A DNA stretch of 64,000 nt. Source: Morella rubra. Taxonomy: Eukaryota; Streptophyta; Magnoliopsida; Fagales; Myricaceae. Below are positions 23,501 to 34,597 of the stretch, one piece after another. The notes beneath the pieces were generated by a model that worked only from the letters and a program-made list of their open reading frames with translations, made no database searches and was not told the DNA's origin. Every line of letters begins with the position of its first letter. Position 1 is the stretch's first letter. A program made the translations under genes and the position numbers. The stretch covers positions 6,234,725 to 6,298,724 of the forward strand of contig CM025854.1 in the NCBI GenBank assembly GCA_003952965.2, given 5' to 3'.

Positions 23501-24901
23501 CGTGCGCACATACACAACTGTGCACACAAACGAATATCATATTAGTAAAACGATGACATCTAAAACCCAAACGTGCGCAAGGTTAGTAATACTGTCTGCA
23601 CTGGATGATAAAAAACTAACTTTAACGAATATCATATTAATAAATGACGACGTCTAAACCCTATATGTGCGCATGGTCAATACAAAACGCCCGGACAATA
23701 TAAAAATAATAAAAATTACTTAACAGTAACCGTCCAAAGGCACAAAACGTTTTAATTATCGGAAAAGATGAACAAGTCGACTTAGCCATGGCCGGTCTCC
23801 TCCCACCTCACAACCACCCCAAAAAAAGGCCAAATTTAACCACATTATAGTCTAAACAATCCTACAATCCTAAGCAATCCATATAAACCCAAAAACAATA
23901 CGTTTAACATGATTTCATTGCCTAAAAATTGATTTCAAAATTTCTACGTAAATAACGGATGAAACTAACATTTTTCACCGAAAAATCCAAATGAAAACAT
24001 ACGAAGCATACCTTAATACTAAGTAATGGACGAAATAGGACATAAAGTGGAGAATTTGTGAGGTAAAACATCAAATCTTCGAGAGAAACAGAGAGAAACG
24101 AGGTGCGGTTTGCATCGAAAAAATGAGTTCTAATGGTTTCCCTTCAAATTTAAAAGTCGTCGATACTGTTGAAACGCTGATGGGACGTGCATTAAATGCC
24201 ATGAGTTGAACTGTTGCGAAAATGCTTGAAATTGCACATTGTTCGGACGGTTATATTACGTGCGGATGTTCTCCACGTGGCACCAAGCAACGAGGAGGTC
24301 CAACATTCGTTTAGAAAACAAGCAGATGGGAACAGCTGTTTCGCACGACTGTCGTAGGTACACACGTGTCCATCATGCAAGGATTGTGCAGACAGTTCAG
24401 ACGACTCTCGCAGAGATGTCCCAACGGTTTCAGTATTTAGTGACAAATTGGGATATGTCACAGAAGGGTGACAAATGCCTTTGTTACCGAAAATGTGTTC
24501 TCAAGTTTAGTCAGTGTCCGAACAGTAACAACTATTACACATTTCATCTGGCACCAGCATTTGGACGACTATTGCAGGTACGTCCAAACGTTGTTTATGC
24601 TTTTGTGAAGATTTAGTTTTCGTCACAAATGGGTGTCGAGGCATTTTTGTCACCCAAATAATGTCGGGATACTGTTGTTATCTTTTATGACGAAAACTTG
24701 TTGTCACAATTCTGTAACGTTTGGGCTTTTGTCACTCAAAAAAAAGTTCGAACTGTTTTTTATGTCGTTCAAACGTTTTTTAACCTCCTCGAACACCTTG
24801 TGTGACTATGTTGATTTTGTTGTCAAGAAAACCATTGTTTAATGTCAAAATATTTTTTGACACCAAAGAATTTGACAAGTAAGGTCAATATTCTTGTAGT
24901 G
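20560..24901 (-). mobile_element. Degenerate DNA-transposon-like block
   Basis: Both sides of a decayed minus-strand gene are packed with variants of GTCCGGACG, GTTCGGACTG, GTGCGCACGG and CGTTTGAACG-like motifs in both orientations, the pattern of subterminal repeats in En/Spm (CACTA)-type elements. The right side ends TTCTTGTAGTG (24891-24901), the complement of a CACTACAAGAA terminus. I cannot find a matching left terminus, so the left limit is approximate. A shorter relative with the same end lies at about 36.43-37.13 kb. Confidence 0.5.
22006..23272 (-). pseudogene. Plant transposon-protein-like gene, broken
   Basis: Minus-strand frame from 23272 (MSKHQRSATTSSG) continues in the same frame past a TGA at about 23006 into EVYATMDIADIDAPLWN, then LLSANMLAAYLGMQ and MKPSREDIFRTL, to about 22499. 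A second segment after a TAA (WMAELKEAIRKIVDP to 22006) is a ~100-aa coiled coil with heptad leucines (LGARLTTLEENIVLL). The layout (serine-rich N-terminus, globular helical middle, acidic linker, C-terminal coiled coil) resembles the hypothetical 'putative plant transposon protein' type found in plant repeats. No catalytic transposase motif is seen. The TGA sits where a Trp (TGG) would fit, so it may be a single nonsense mutation. Confidence 0.5.
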
Positions 24902-26067
24902 TTAACAGGTAAGAAACGTAGGAAAAAGTGTAATTATATACTAGTACATGGATGAGAATTAGTAGACAATAATCAACAACAAAGTAGACTTACTCGGAAA
25001 TAAAAGACTAGCTCATCTTAGATCCCACTTTTCCCCATTCACCTTCTAATAGCTCAACTTTGGGTATAGTTTTAGGGCAGGACCTTTCCAAATGAGATAA
25101 GTTATGGGAGCAAACTGCACAAAATTGTTGAGCAGAAGTGCTGATTTTTACGTCATGATCAACTGAAGGCATCTTTTCTCTGAATGATAGTTGTCTAGTT
25201 TAACGTGAACTAGCAATTAGTTTGCAAAACAAAACTATGCGACCAGCAATTAGGCATCTCTTGCCTTATATATAAGAAGTCGAGCAGGGTTTGAGTTGCA
25301 TCTCGTTTCTTTATTACTTTATTTCCAAGGATTCTTTAACAAATATGTTTAATTTACATCCCATGATAAGATCAACGTTTTGATCAACAAAAAATAAGCC
25401 ACGGGTCGCGACCAAGACTTTTGTTGGGGAGAAAATTAGAGAGTTGCAGCATTTTGATAAAAATAAGAGATTTTTTGGGAACACCTACGAAAATTTCTTA
25501 GCTTTCTAGAGTGAGATACCAACCGGTTTTGAACATTCAACCACAAACTGATCAATATTGTTTGAGGGTCCTATCCTACCAAAAGTCGCTTATCAAATAA
25601 TTGCTTTCGCAGAATATTGTTTTAACCAATAATATTCAATCTAGCGAAATAGTTTTTTTGATTTAGAAATTAAGGATTTTAAAATTGGGTTAGAAGAAGA
25701 ATATTAGGTGTAAGAAAACCCTACAATCACCACATGCAGTAAGACAACATTAAACAAAGAAGGCTTATATCCTTGATTATCCTCATCTTTAGGGTAATCC
25801 GGTATTAATTAAGGGTCCGTTTGTTTTGGTATAAAACACTTTTTTTTGTAAGGCATTTTTTTTTGTAAATAAGTTTCCAATGCATTATGTTTCAGTAAAG
25901 TATTATAAATTTAGTGATTGGTTGTTATATCAAATATATTTTCTAAAAGTATTTTTCAATGTTTTTGACGTATGTTATATTTTTTCGTAATTTTATATGA
26001 TTAATAAACTTAATTTTTAACATTAATTTGAAATGAAATAAAATAAAGTTTTCAATAGAGTAAGAAA
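24902..26067. other. Repeat-rich intergenic region
   Basis: No gene is seen. About 25480-25800 belongs to a dispersed family also present at 49.96-50.14 kb (shared ACCGGTTTTGAAC, CAACCACAAACTGA and TGTTTGAGG blocks). A TATATATAAG box at about 25266 is promoter-like but precedes no recognisable gene. Confidence 0.4.
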
Positions 26068-26660
26068 GGGGTCGGGTTCCTTTGAATATTCGTGTTTCGG
26101 GTTAGAAACCCAAATACTTACCTGATATTTTTTCGAGTTCGTATTTCAAAACCCAACCTCGACCCCGAAAAAAGCTAAAATCGTCAGGGTTGAGTTCCTT
26201 TGAATGCTTGGGTTTCAGGTTAGAGACATGAACATGACCTAATTTTTCTCGGGTTCAATTTTCAAAGCCAGACCCTAACCCTGAAAAAAGCAAAAATCGT
26301 CGGAGTCGGGCTCCTTTGAATGCTTTAATTTTGGATTAGAGACACAAAAATGAACCTGATTTTTCTCAGGTTCATTCTTCAAAACCCGACCCGACCCTAA
26401 AAAAAAGAAGAAGAAGCTAAAATTGTCAGGGTCGAGTTTCTTTGAATGCTTTAGTTTCAGTTAGAGATTCGAACATAAACTTGATTTTTCTCAGGTTCAT
26501 GTTTCAAAACCCAACCCCGACCCTAAAAAAAGTTAAAATAGTCGGGGTCAGGTTCTTTTGAATGATTTGGTTTCTAGTAAGAGACCGAACAAGAACTTGA
26601 TTTTTCTCGGGTTCTTGTTTAAAAATTCGACCCCGACCACAATCTAACCCGACTAGTTTG
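26068..26660 (+). repeat. Minisatellite, ~118-bp unit, five copies
   Basis: Five diverged head-to-tail units start near 26068, 26187, 26303, 26427 and 26542, each opening GGGTCGGGTTCCTTTGAAT or a variant and containing a TTTTTCTCGGGTTC stretch and a CCCGACCCT-AAAAAAAG end. No coding potential. Confidence 0.85.
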
Positions 26661-27105
26661 GGTTGAACCAAGTCGGTTTCGAGTTAGGACATTGGGTCGA
26701 TTGGTTTTAGGTCACCCCTAAGATTGGGAGAGACAGGTTAGGAAAGAAGATTCACTAGTTTCAAAAAGTAAGCCACTTATAGGAAAGTGGAGCTATCAAG
26801 GGCAGTTCACAGGTAATGGCGGTAGGCTGGTTAATCGGCACCACCACCGGTACCAGTATCGATAGCTACCCTTGCTTAGTAGCAGGGGTGGTATCGGTTG
26901 CCATTTTCACCTATTAGGCGGTGGCAGTGAAACTGCCCACAGCTGGGCGGTTCACTGCCAAATAGTGTTTTTTTTTAATAGATGCTACGATGTCGTTTTA
27001 TTTAATAGTGACAGTTAGGGTTCCCCCCCTCGATGGCTCCCTCATTTCACAGCCCTCATTCGCAGTCCGCCCCTCCCTCATTTCTCCCCCTCCCCCTTGA
27101 CAGCT

Positions 27106-27140
<35 letters not shown>

Positions 27141-27744
27141 ACTTTCATCTGTCTTCTCCGCCTCCTTCAGCTGCCGCCGGCCGCCATGCAACAAGACAGC
27201 TGCTCTCTCTCTCTCTCTCTTTCAACTCTTATCTCTATCTCTTCCTCACGGTAAGTCTCCTTCTCCCTCTACGCCTCTCTCTTTTTCAAACCGCTTGGCT
27301 TAATTGAAATTAATCAATTATGGAGTTAAATTTTGATAAATTTTTGTTTCAATTTTTCCCCAATTTCTTATTATTGTGCTTAATTTTGGGCAGGGGCTTG
27401 AATTAAGGTGCTTAGTGATTGTGCTTAATTTGGGGCAAGGGGCTTGACCGAGTGTTTAATTGATAATTTATTATCAATTGATTCAATTTTGTGGCTTGAA
27501 TTAAGGTGAGAAGTGATTGTGCTTAGTTGATAATTTTATAACAGTATTTGAATTTTGAAAAATTCAAGACTAACAGTGTTTAAAATTTTTACAGTTTATC
27601 AAAATAAAAAATAAATTGCAATTTGCTAGACTGGAGTGGACCCCTGGTAGTGGTATGTCTCTCTATCTCATTCTCTCTATACAATTCAGTTAGAAAAATT
27701 CATTGATTTAATATGCAAAAAATTGCTTTAGGGTTTGGTATTTG

Positions 27745-28005
27745 GATAATTGTGATTTGTGAAACTGTTGGAGGATGAGATTGAATTGGTTTGGATACTT
27801 GTGGTTTGTGAAACTGTTGGAGGATGGGATTGAATTAGTTTTGATAGTTGTGGCTGTGGTTTGTGAAACTGTTGGGAGATGAATTGAATTGGTTTGGATA
27901 CTTGTGGTTTGTGAAATTGTTGGAGGATGGGATTGAATTGGTTTGGATAGTTGTGGTTGTGGTTTGTGAAACTGTTGGAGGATGAGATTGAATTGGTTTG
28001 GAACT
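27745..28005 (+). repeat. ~52-61-bp tandem repeat, five copies
   Basis: Five copies of a unit reading roughly GTGGTTTGTGAAACTGTTGG followed by AGGATGGGATTGAATTGGTTTGGATA. It lies within the hAT element upstream of the transposase frame, in the presumed leader or first intron. Confidence 0.85.
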
Positions 28006-28270
28006 TGGATATATGTCATTTTGTGAAACTGTTTGTTTCAATTGGTTTGTGAAATTGTTTATTTTAAATTTGAGGTTATGTTTTGTTTTTCAAAAATCAA
28101 TTTTTATTTTCAGATTTTCAATGTCTTTAAACTCTAAAGCATACATCGAAAAGGCCAATTTATGCTAACTTCTAATGTGGAGGTGGTTATAATTTAATAT
28201 GATCACATCTAAAGTTATTAGTTGGCCAACATTTTTACATTTTTGAAAACCAAAGTTTGTTCCCTATTTT

Positions 28271-30252
28271 TTGTCTAATCACAAGAAGATTGGGACATTG
28301 GAGTTGCAACAACATTCAGAGTCTTATGTGTATTATAAGAGGACTTTAGCTAGTCATGTGGATGTTGGTCAAATGTTATTGAATCATGATGTATCGAAGG
28401 CGAGTGGTGGCGATGTTGGGGTGATGGGGTCCCTTATAAGTTTGATGAGAAGGCAATTAAGGAGTTGATTGCGAGAATGGTCATTATAGATTAATTGCCA
28501 TTTGTTACGGTTCAGATGATTGGTTTAGGGCATTGATGCATTATTTGGAACCTAAGTTTAATATGCCTTCGAGGTATACGTTGATGAGAGATTGTATGGT
28601 GATATATTTAAGGGAGAAGATAAAGTTAAAGGAGGGGTTTAGAGTGAATAAGTATAGAGTGTGCCTCAGCACAGATACTTAGACGTCAATCCAAAACTAT
28701 AACTAAAAATTGCATAAGAGGATCTTGTCATTTAAGAGGATCCAAGACCATAAAGGGTCAAGTATTTTAAAGGAATTAGAAGATTGTCTACTTGAATGGC
28801 AAATCGATAGGGTGTTCACTATTACGGTTGATAATGCGTCCTCTGATAATGCGACGATGGTCCGATTTAGAAAGAGGCAAATATTTGAAAGTTTGGGTGG
28901 TTTGAACTTGAAGGTTGTGTGTGGTCATGAGTTCTTACATTTGAGGTGTCGTGCACATGTTCTCAACTTGATTATCTCGGAGGAATTAAAAGATGTGGAC
29001 ACCTCAATAATTAAAGTCCGCAATATGATTAAGTACGTGAAGTCTTCACTCCAAAGGTTAAAAACTTTCGAAAAGGCTGTTGCAGAAAAAAATATTGCAT
29101 ATGAACAATTTTTTAGTTTTGATGTTTCAACCCGTTGTAACTCTACCTATTTTATGTGGAATGTGGCTGAAAAGTACCATAAGGCCTTTGATCATATGAT
29201 GGTATTGGATGGACACTTTGTTATTTATTTGCAACAGGATGGGCATGGGAGACAGGGATTGAGTCCACCTACGTTTGAGGATTAGGATGTCATTTTTCAT
29301 GCTATAAAATTTTTGAAGTTATTCTATGAGGTGACTTTGTGGGTATCGGGATCGAACTTGGCTACCTCCAATGTATTCTTTGAAGAGTTGGCTAAGATTA
29401 CTAGACATATCACCAACTATAGATCTAGTGGGCATAGGATGCTTATGGATATGGCAACAAAAATACAGGCGAAGTATGATAAGTATTGGGGTGATTTAAA
29501 GAAGGTTAATGAGTTTCTATTCATTGTAGCGTTGCTTGATCCTCGATACAAGTTCGGGGTGTTGGAGTTTTGGTTCAAGAAACAATTGGGGAAGGAAAAG
29601 GAGGAAAAGTGAAGAATGTATTGGAGCGAATGTTTACTGAGTATAGTAGTGCCTAATCTACTAGTAGTGGTAGTGGTACTGCCACTGCTCCTCCTCATGA
29701 TGTTGTTGATAGCACTATGCCTGTGATGAAGACGGAGATGACTTTGATTAATGGAGAATTTCTCAGAAGATGTTGAAGTCCAAATCTGAGATTGAAAGGT
29801 ATATATCTAAGGGAGTTGAAGAGAAGACTCCAACATTTGATATTCTGAATTGGTGGAAGGCGAATTTTGCAAAGTTTCCAATTCTTGCTCACATAGCCTG
29901 TGATATATTGACAATTTCCATCACCATTGTGCCTTCTGAGTTGGTGTTTAGTACTGGAGGTCGGATCTTGGATCATTTCAGGAGTTTGTTGGCTCCAAAG
30001 ACTGCAAAATGATTAATATGTGTATAGAATTGGTTGAGAGGTGACTCTATTGTGGGACTGGTTGAGGCCCAATTGCAAGTGTCTGATAACATAATTGAAG
30101 ATGAAGAGACTTACAGGCTTGATTCAGGTAAATTTATTCTTTGGTTGTTACTTGAATCTTGATGCTCTTAAATCTAATCATTATAACTTGATACTCTTAT
30201 TTCTTAATTATGTAGAGTTACCTGCTGTGAAGACGGAGATCGAGATGGAGTA
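28271..30252 (+). pseudogene. RICESLEEPER-like hAT transposase, broken
   Basis: Collinear fragments of a plant hAT transposase: YKFDEKAIKELIARMVIID (with a stop at the next codon), YTLMRDCMVIYLREKIKLKE, KLHKRILSFKRIQDHKGSSI, a catalytic-type TVDNASSDN block (~28829), the insertion-domain RCRAHVLNLI motif, DVSTRCNSTYFMW and DPRYKFG (~29550). The C-terminal dimerisation region (29770-30012 onward) reads STGGRILDHFRSLLAPKTAK. Stops lie at about 28484, 28679, 29283, 29610 and 30010, with frame changes between blocks. A small GT-AG intron (about 30128-30214) before LPAVKTEIEME suggests the original C-terminus at about 30252. The BED finger at the N-terminus is not clear. Confidence 0.85.
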
Positions 30253-31219
30253 GGACGTATGGCGCTAGGAAGTTTTATGTTATTGCACTTGCCCCACCTT
30301 TGAGTCATTTTTTATACTCTTGCATTTGGACAATGATATTTTGGTGTATCATATATGTATAGTGTTGTATTTGAGTAATTTTATAGTATTGTATGTATTT
30401 GTTGTAGTTTTGTAACTTGTAATTTGTAAGTTGTAATTTGGATTTAGAAGATAGCCAAATTAGGTCTTAGTGTTTTAATTGTGAGAATGATCAATATTGG
30501 GTTACTTTTTATTGGTCATTCTAAAAAAAAAAAAAAGTCATATGATAAGAATCTTCATGACTAAAAATAACTATTGTCATGGGGATCAATAATATGGCCT
30601 ACATTTCAATATTTGGATACAATTTCAACTATATTCCTTTATTTCATAATTTGTTTTAGATTTTTAGACACAAATTACAATTTGTTGCAAAGCTTTACAC
30701 TCAAATATTTCAAGTCTTTAAGTTTAACATTTGATTAGAAAACACAAAGTTGCTGGAAGGTTTTTGATTGAGCCAGAATATTGCATGTTGAGTACATCTA
30801 AAATTAATATAATATTAATTGTTTAATTTTTTAAATATTGGTTTTAGATGGAAAAATGGTTAAGAGGCATAAATCTAAGTTGTGCATTTAATTGCTGAAT
30901 TTATATGACTTTAGATTGAATTTATTGCACATGCAATTTTCCCCATCTTTAGCTTGCCTATACTTAAGTCATACCGTGTCCAATACATTCTAAAATTATT
31001 ATTTTTATCATTTGCACTATAATTATTGGCATTGCAATTATTTTATGAATTTAATTTTGTGATATGATGTCATTAACTAATTAAATATTTTTGTGCAGGG
31101 TGATAAAATTAATTGCTTTCTGAATTCGCAGACAACAAGAGCAATCTACAGGGACGCATGGCATAGCAAAAGGGATTCATTAATGGCAGTACTGTAATTC
31201 TATGAAGAAATGAGAGACT
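30253..31219. other. AT-rich 3' part of hAT element
   Basis: Noncoding AT-rich sequence following the transposase. No gene or RNA is recognised. Confidence 0.5.
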
Positions 31220-31840
31220 AAATCTCAGTCATTCATCTCTCTTTTCACTTTTTTTTTAACCTAGCATCTTATTCTCCTCCTCCCTATTTTTTTCTAACCT
31301 AGCCTCCTTTTCCCTATTTTCTCTCCCTCTCCCTTTTTCTTCTCTTGTTGGCCGACTATTCCCCTATTTAATCTCTCTCTTTTTCTTTTTCCAAATCACA
31401 ATCTCTCTTTTATTTTTCTAGCAACACTTCTTCCCAACCTATTTTTTCTCTCTTTCTCTCCCTTTTTTCCCTCTATTTGCCGCACAGAGTTTCTTCCTTC
31501 ATATTTTCTTTTCCTTATTTCTCTCCCTCTTAGCCGAATAAACCCTAGACTTTTCTACTCTCTATTTTCTTTTCAGCCGCCCCTCTCTCCCCCTTTTCTT
31601 TTTCCTCCAATATTCTCTCTTGTCCTAAACCCTACTTTTTCTCTCTAACTTTTCTTTATGCATTACTCTCTTCTCTCTCTCTCTTTTCTCTTTCTTCCAT
31701 TATTTCCTCTTTGCAAAAAAAAAACCTAGTTTTTCTTTCCTCTCTTTATTTTTCTACCGTCACTCTCTTTTCTCTCACTACTTCTCACCTTTTCTTTTCT
31801 CTATCTTCTCCCTCAATTTTCTCTCTCTTCATTATTTTCA
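31220..31840 (+). repeat. ~620-bp polypyrimidine region
   Basis: Almost entirely C and T on the plus strand (CTCTCTCCC, TTTTTCTTTTCTC, CCTCCTCCC blocks) with scattered AACCCTA/AACCTAG. After it, 31840-32480 has LTR/leader-like TTTAATTTTNNTCATTTA repeats. This may be a nested retroelement remnant or expanded low-complexity DNA. Confidence 0.75.
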
Positions 31841-32746
31841 GTTTTTAGATTAGTTTCTTTTATGCTTTATAATTTCAATGTCTTGTATTTCAATTCCCAG
31901 GATTTAGATTTAAGTTTCTAGCTTTTAATTTCCTGTTATTTCTATTTCAATTTTGGATTATGTTCTTGTTGTTTTTGTTGTCTTTTCACTTGAATTTTGG
32001 GTTGTAATAAATAATATTATTTAATCCAAGAATCTTGTGCCCTTTTTTATTCCTTGTCATTTAATTATTTTCATTTAAATTCCGTCATTTAATTTTTCAT
32101 CCTTTACTTATTGTCCTTTAATTTTGTTATTTACTTTCCATCATTTATTTACCGTTGTTTATTTTTCGTCATTTACTTTAATGCTTGTTATATTCTTAGT
32201 TTATGTTTTGTATTGTTTTAATTTCGTTACAAACTCTCCAAAATCCAAAAATATGAATCTGAACTGTGTTCAGTAAACGCTTTTTATTTTCTCTTTGTTT
32301 CTTTTACTCGAGTTTGAAATTAATCTATTTTCTCTGATAAGACGATCTGACCTTTTGGGCTAATTATTACACGACATAACTCCCATACTTGGGATAGCCT
32401 TTGCGCTGCTCATTTTAGAGTTAGTCAGTTTTACGTTTAATTGTAGTAGTAAACAAAAAATACAAGGAAAAATAAGTGTTGCACAGCAAAAGATGGAAAA
32501 AAAGAACAAAAAAAGAAAGATAGAAAAGGCAAAAGATGGAAAAAAAAAAAAAAAAAAAGGCCTACAAATAGGGGGCCCAAATGGCAAAAGATGGAGCAAA
32601 GAAACCAAAAAAGGCCCAAACAACCCAAACAGTGGCCCAAATGGCCAAAAGAGTGGCCCAACAGGCCCAAAAAACAATCCCAGCGGTGGGGCGGTTAATC
32701 GCTACCGCTATCGCTAGCGCCGCCACCGCTGGGCACCGGTAACACC

Positions 32747-33141
32747 TAGGGCTGCACAACTGAAAATTCGGTCCAATTTTTGGACCGGACCGGTCCAAAA
32801 TGGTTCGGTTGGACCACTTATAAGTGGTCCAGATTGGTTTTTTTTTTAAAAAAAAAAATTGCTCCATTGAGGCGCTTCACGTGTTCGATTGGCATTACTG
32901 AGAGTCTAAGATATTTAAGGTAAAAGTTTTAAGTTTGTATTAACATTTTTTTAAAAAAAAAAATTATTATTTTTATAAATAAATCCGGTCTAGACCTTTT
33001 CCCAAAAGGCCTGGACCGAACCGGATATAACCAATTTTCCAAATTTGGTCCGAACCGAACCGGATTTGGGCCATTAAGACCACAAATCTGATCCAGTTTT
33101 GTGCTCCGGTCCAATCTGCGGTCCGGTTTTGTTCAGCCCTA
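32747..33141. mobile_element. Nested 395-bp hAT-type MITE
   Basis: Starts TAGGGCTGCACAACTG and ends with the complement of TAGGGCTGAACAAAACC, with inner GGTCCGGACC-type palindromic repeats and no coding. The 8-bp flanks GTAACACC and ATACCATC match at 5 of 8 positions, consistent with a decayed duplication. It lies inside the 3' subterminal region of the larger hAT element. Confidence 0.7.
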
Positions 33142-33201
33142 ATACCATCTGTACCAGTTGCAATATTTTGGTCACCACCCATGCACAACCCTAGAGCTAT
33201 C

Positions 33202-34597
33202 TTTTACGGTTGACTGAGTTGAGTTTCGGTTGACAGTATTTTACAAGACTCTCCAAACAGTCGAAATGATGGAAAGTACTTTCTAGAAAGTAAAATATTG
33301 TAAAACAAATGGAGCCTAAGTTGAAGTTGACCAGCTCTTTAGATTGAAAGACTCAAAGTAATCTTATACAAAAAATGACGAAGCTAAGCTATCCAGAAAG
33401 GACAAAAAGAGAAGTTTAGGTGGAGCAGTAATAAGATATTAAAGTTGTAGTTGCTGTGAATTGAGGAGATTCAGTACAAGAAATTTCATCTTACATGAAA
33501 AAAAAAATTTGCCACCAAAAGCTATCATTTTGTCAAGAAAGGTTTTGAGTGAAAGAAAATGATTTTGTCACCGATTTGTCATTATAAGCCCGTTACCAAT
33601 GATTTTAGGTGAAAAATTATGAATTTCGCGATGCAAACCATCCGAATGAACTAGTTATTCGTACAAATTATAAGTAGGTATAAGTAAATGATATAATCAC
33701 CACAGTTAGACAACATTAAACAAACTAAGCTCATATCCTAGATTATCTTGATCATATTTGGGATAATCGGATATTAATTTAGTCGAAGTTGGCTTTTGAT
33801 TGAAAGACACACAAACTAATCTTACACAGAAAATGACAAAACTGACTTATATATCAAGAAAGGACAAAAAGAGAAGTTGACTGAGCTATACAAGTCTTTG
33901 TTAAAACAGAATCTACAGTATTGTGGTATTATATATATATTGACGAGCCAGCCACAGCTGTCTTCCAGATCTAGCGATGTTGCAGTACTGTATAATGTTT
34001 TGCTACATAAATTGATTTCTTTGGTTGAGAATCGACTCCGACCAAAGCAGAAAAACCTAGTTCATCAGAGGGGGGAAAAAAAATTGGAAAGAAACAGGAG
34101 AAAAATCTGAGGAGAATCGTTTACGAAAGCTAATTAATTTCTTTTACGCTTTTAAAGATAGAAGATCGAGTCCCAACAATCTTCTTGCGAAAGTTCATGA
34201 TGAGACAAAGAAAAATCTATTCCATAAAGGAACAACAGATTCACTTGAAAAATATTGATTTCCCTTGACAGAAAAAACTGTGTATAGACAATTTTGTGCA
34301 AAAACTGTATGTAAATGATCATCACAAGGCCGTTATCCATAATTTTTTATTATATACTCGTAATTGGAGATTTTACATTTTAGTTACAGTGTTAGGATTA
34401 ACACTGTAAATAAAGCACAGACACCTCTGATTGAAAAATAAAAAATAAAATAAAGCACAGAGACCATGACGTGTACACTACAATAACTCATAGTAATTAA
34501 GTGTTCGAAAGAGAGAATGTGTATAAGTGGTGGAACCATCGACACTAAACAATTATCCACACAGGAAAATCTTAGCATGAGAAACAAATAAAAAGAA
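33202..34597. other. Repeat-derived spacer
   Basis: No gene is seen. 33290-33480 and 33680-34000 are two related units (GACGAAGCTAAGCT...GACAAAAAGAGAAG) of the dispersed family at 47.8-50.3 kb. A CAGTACAAGAAATTTCATC motif at 33472 resembles the CACTACGAGAAATTTCATC of that family. Confidence 0.4.

Larger units (their letters stand above)
26798..33193 (+). mobile_element. 6.4-kb hAT element with exact 8-bp TSD
   Basis: Flanked by identical GAGCTATC at 26790-26797 and 33194-33201. Termini are AAGGGCAGTTCACAGGT at the left and the complement of TAGGGTTGTGCATGGGT at the right, an imperfect inverted repeat. An 8-bp duplication and this terminus type fit hAT. Inside are GC-rich GGTGGCGGT...ACCGGTACC subterminal motifs at both ends, CT microsatellites (27111-27139, 27204-27224), a tandem repeat, a broken RICESLEEPER-like transposase on the plus strand, a polypyrimidine region and a nested MITE. 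Multiple stops make it non-autonomous now. Confidence 0.85.

Noticed and set aside
26068..26660. CRISPR-like regular repeats
   Set aside because: Period is 118 bp with diverged units and no spacer structure. This is a plant minisatellite.
27835..28041. Gln/Thr/Ser-rich repetitive peptide on the minus strand
   Set aside because: Translation of the 52-61-bp tandem DNA repeat in the hAT. Not a gene.
32360..32677. Phe-rich minus-strand frames
   Set aside because: Translation of an A-rich/GGCCCAAA low-complexity stretch inside the hAT element.
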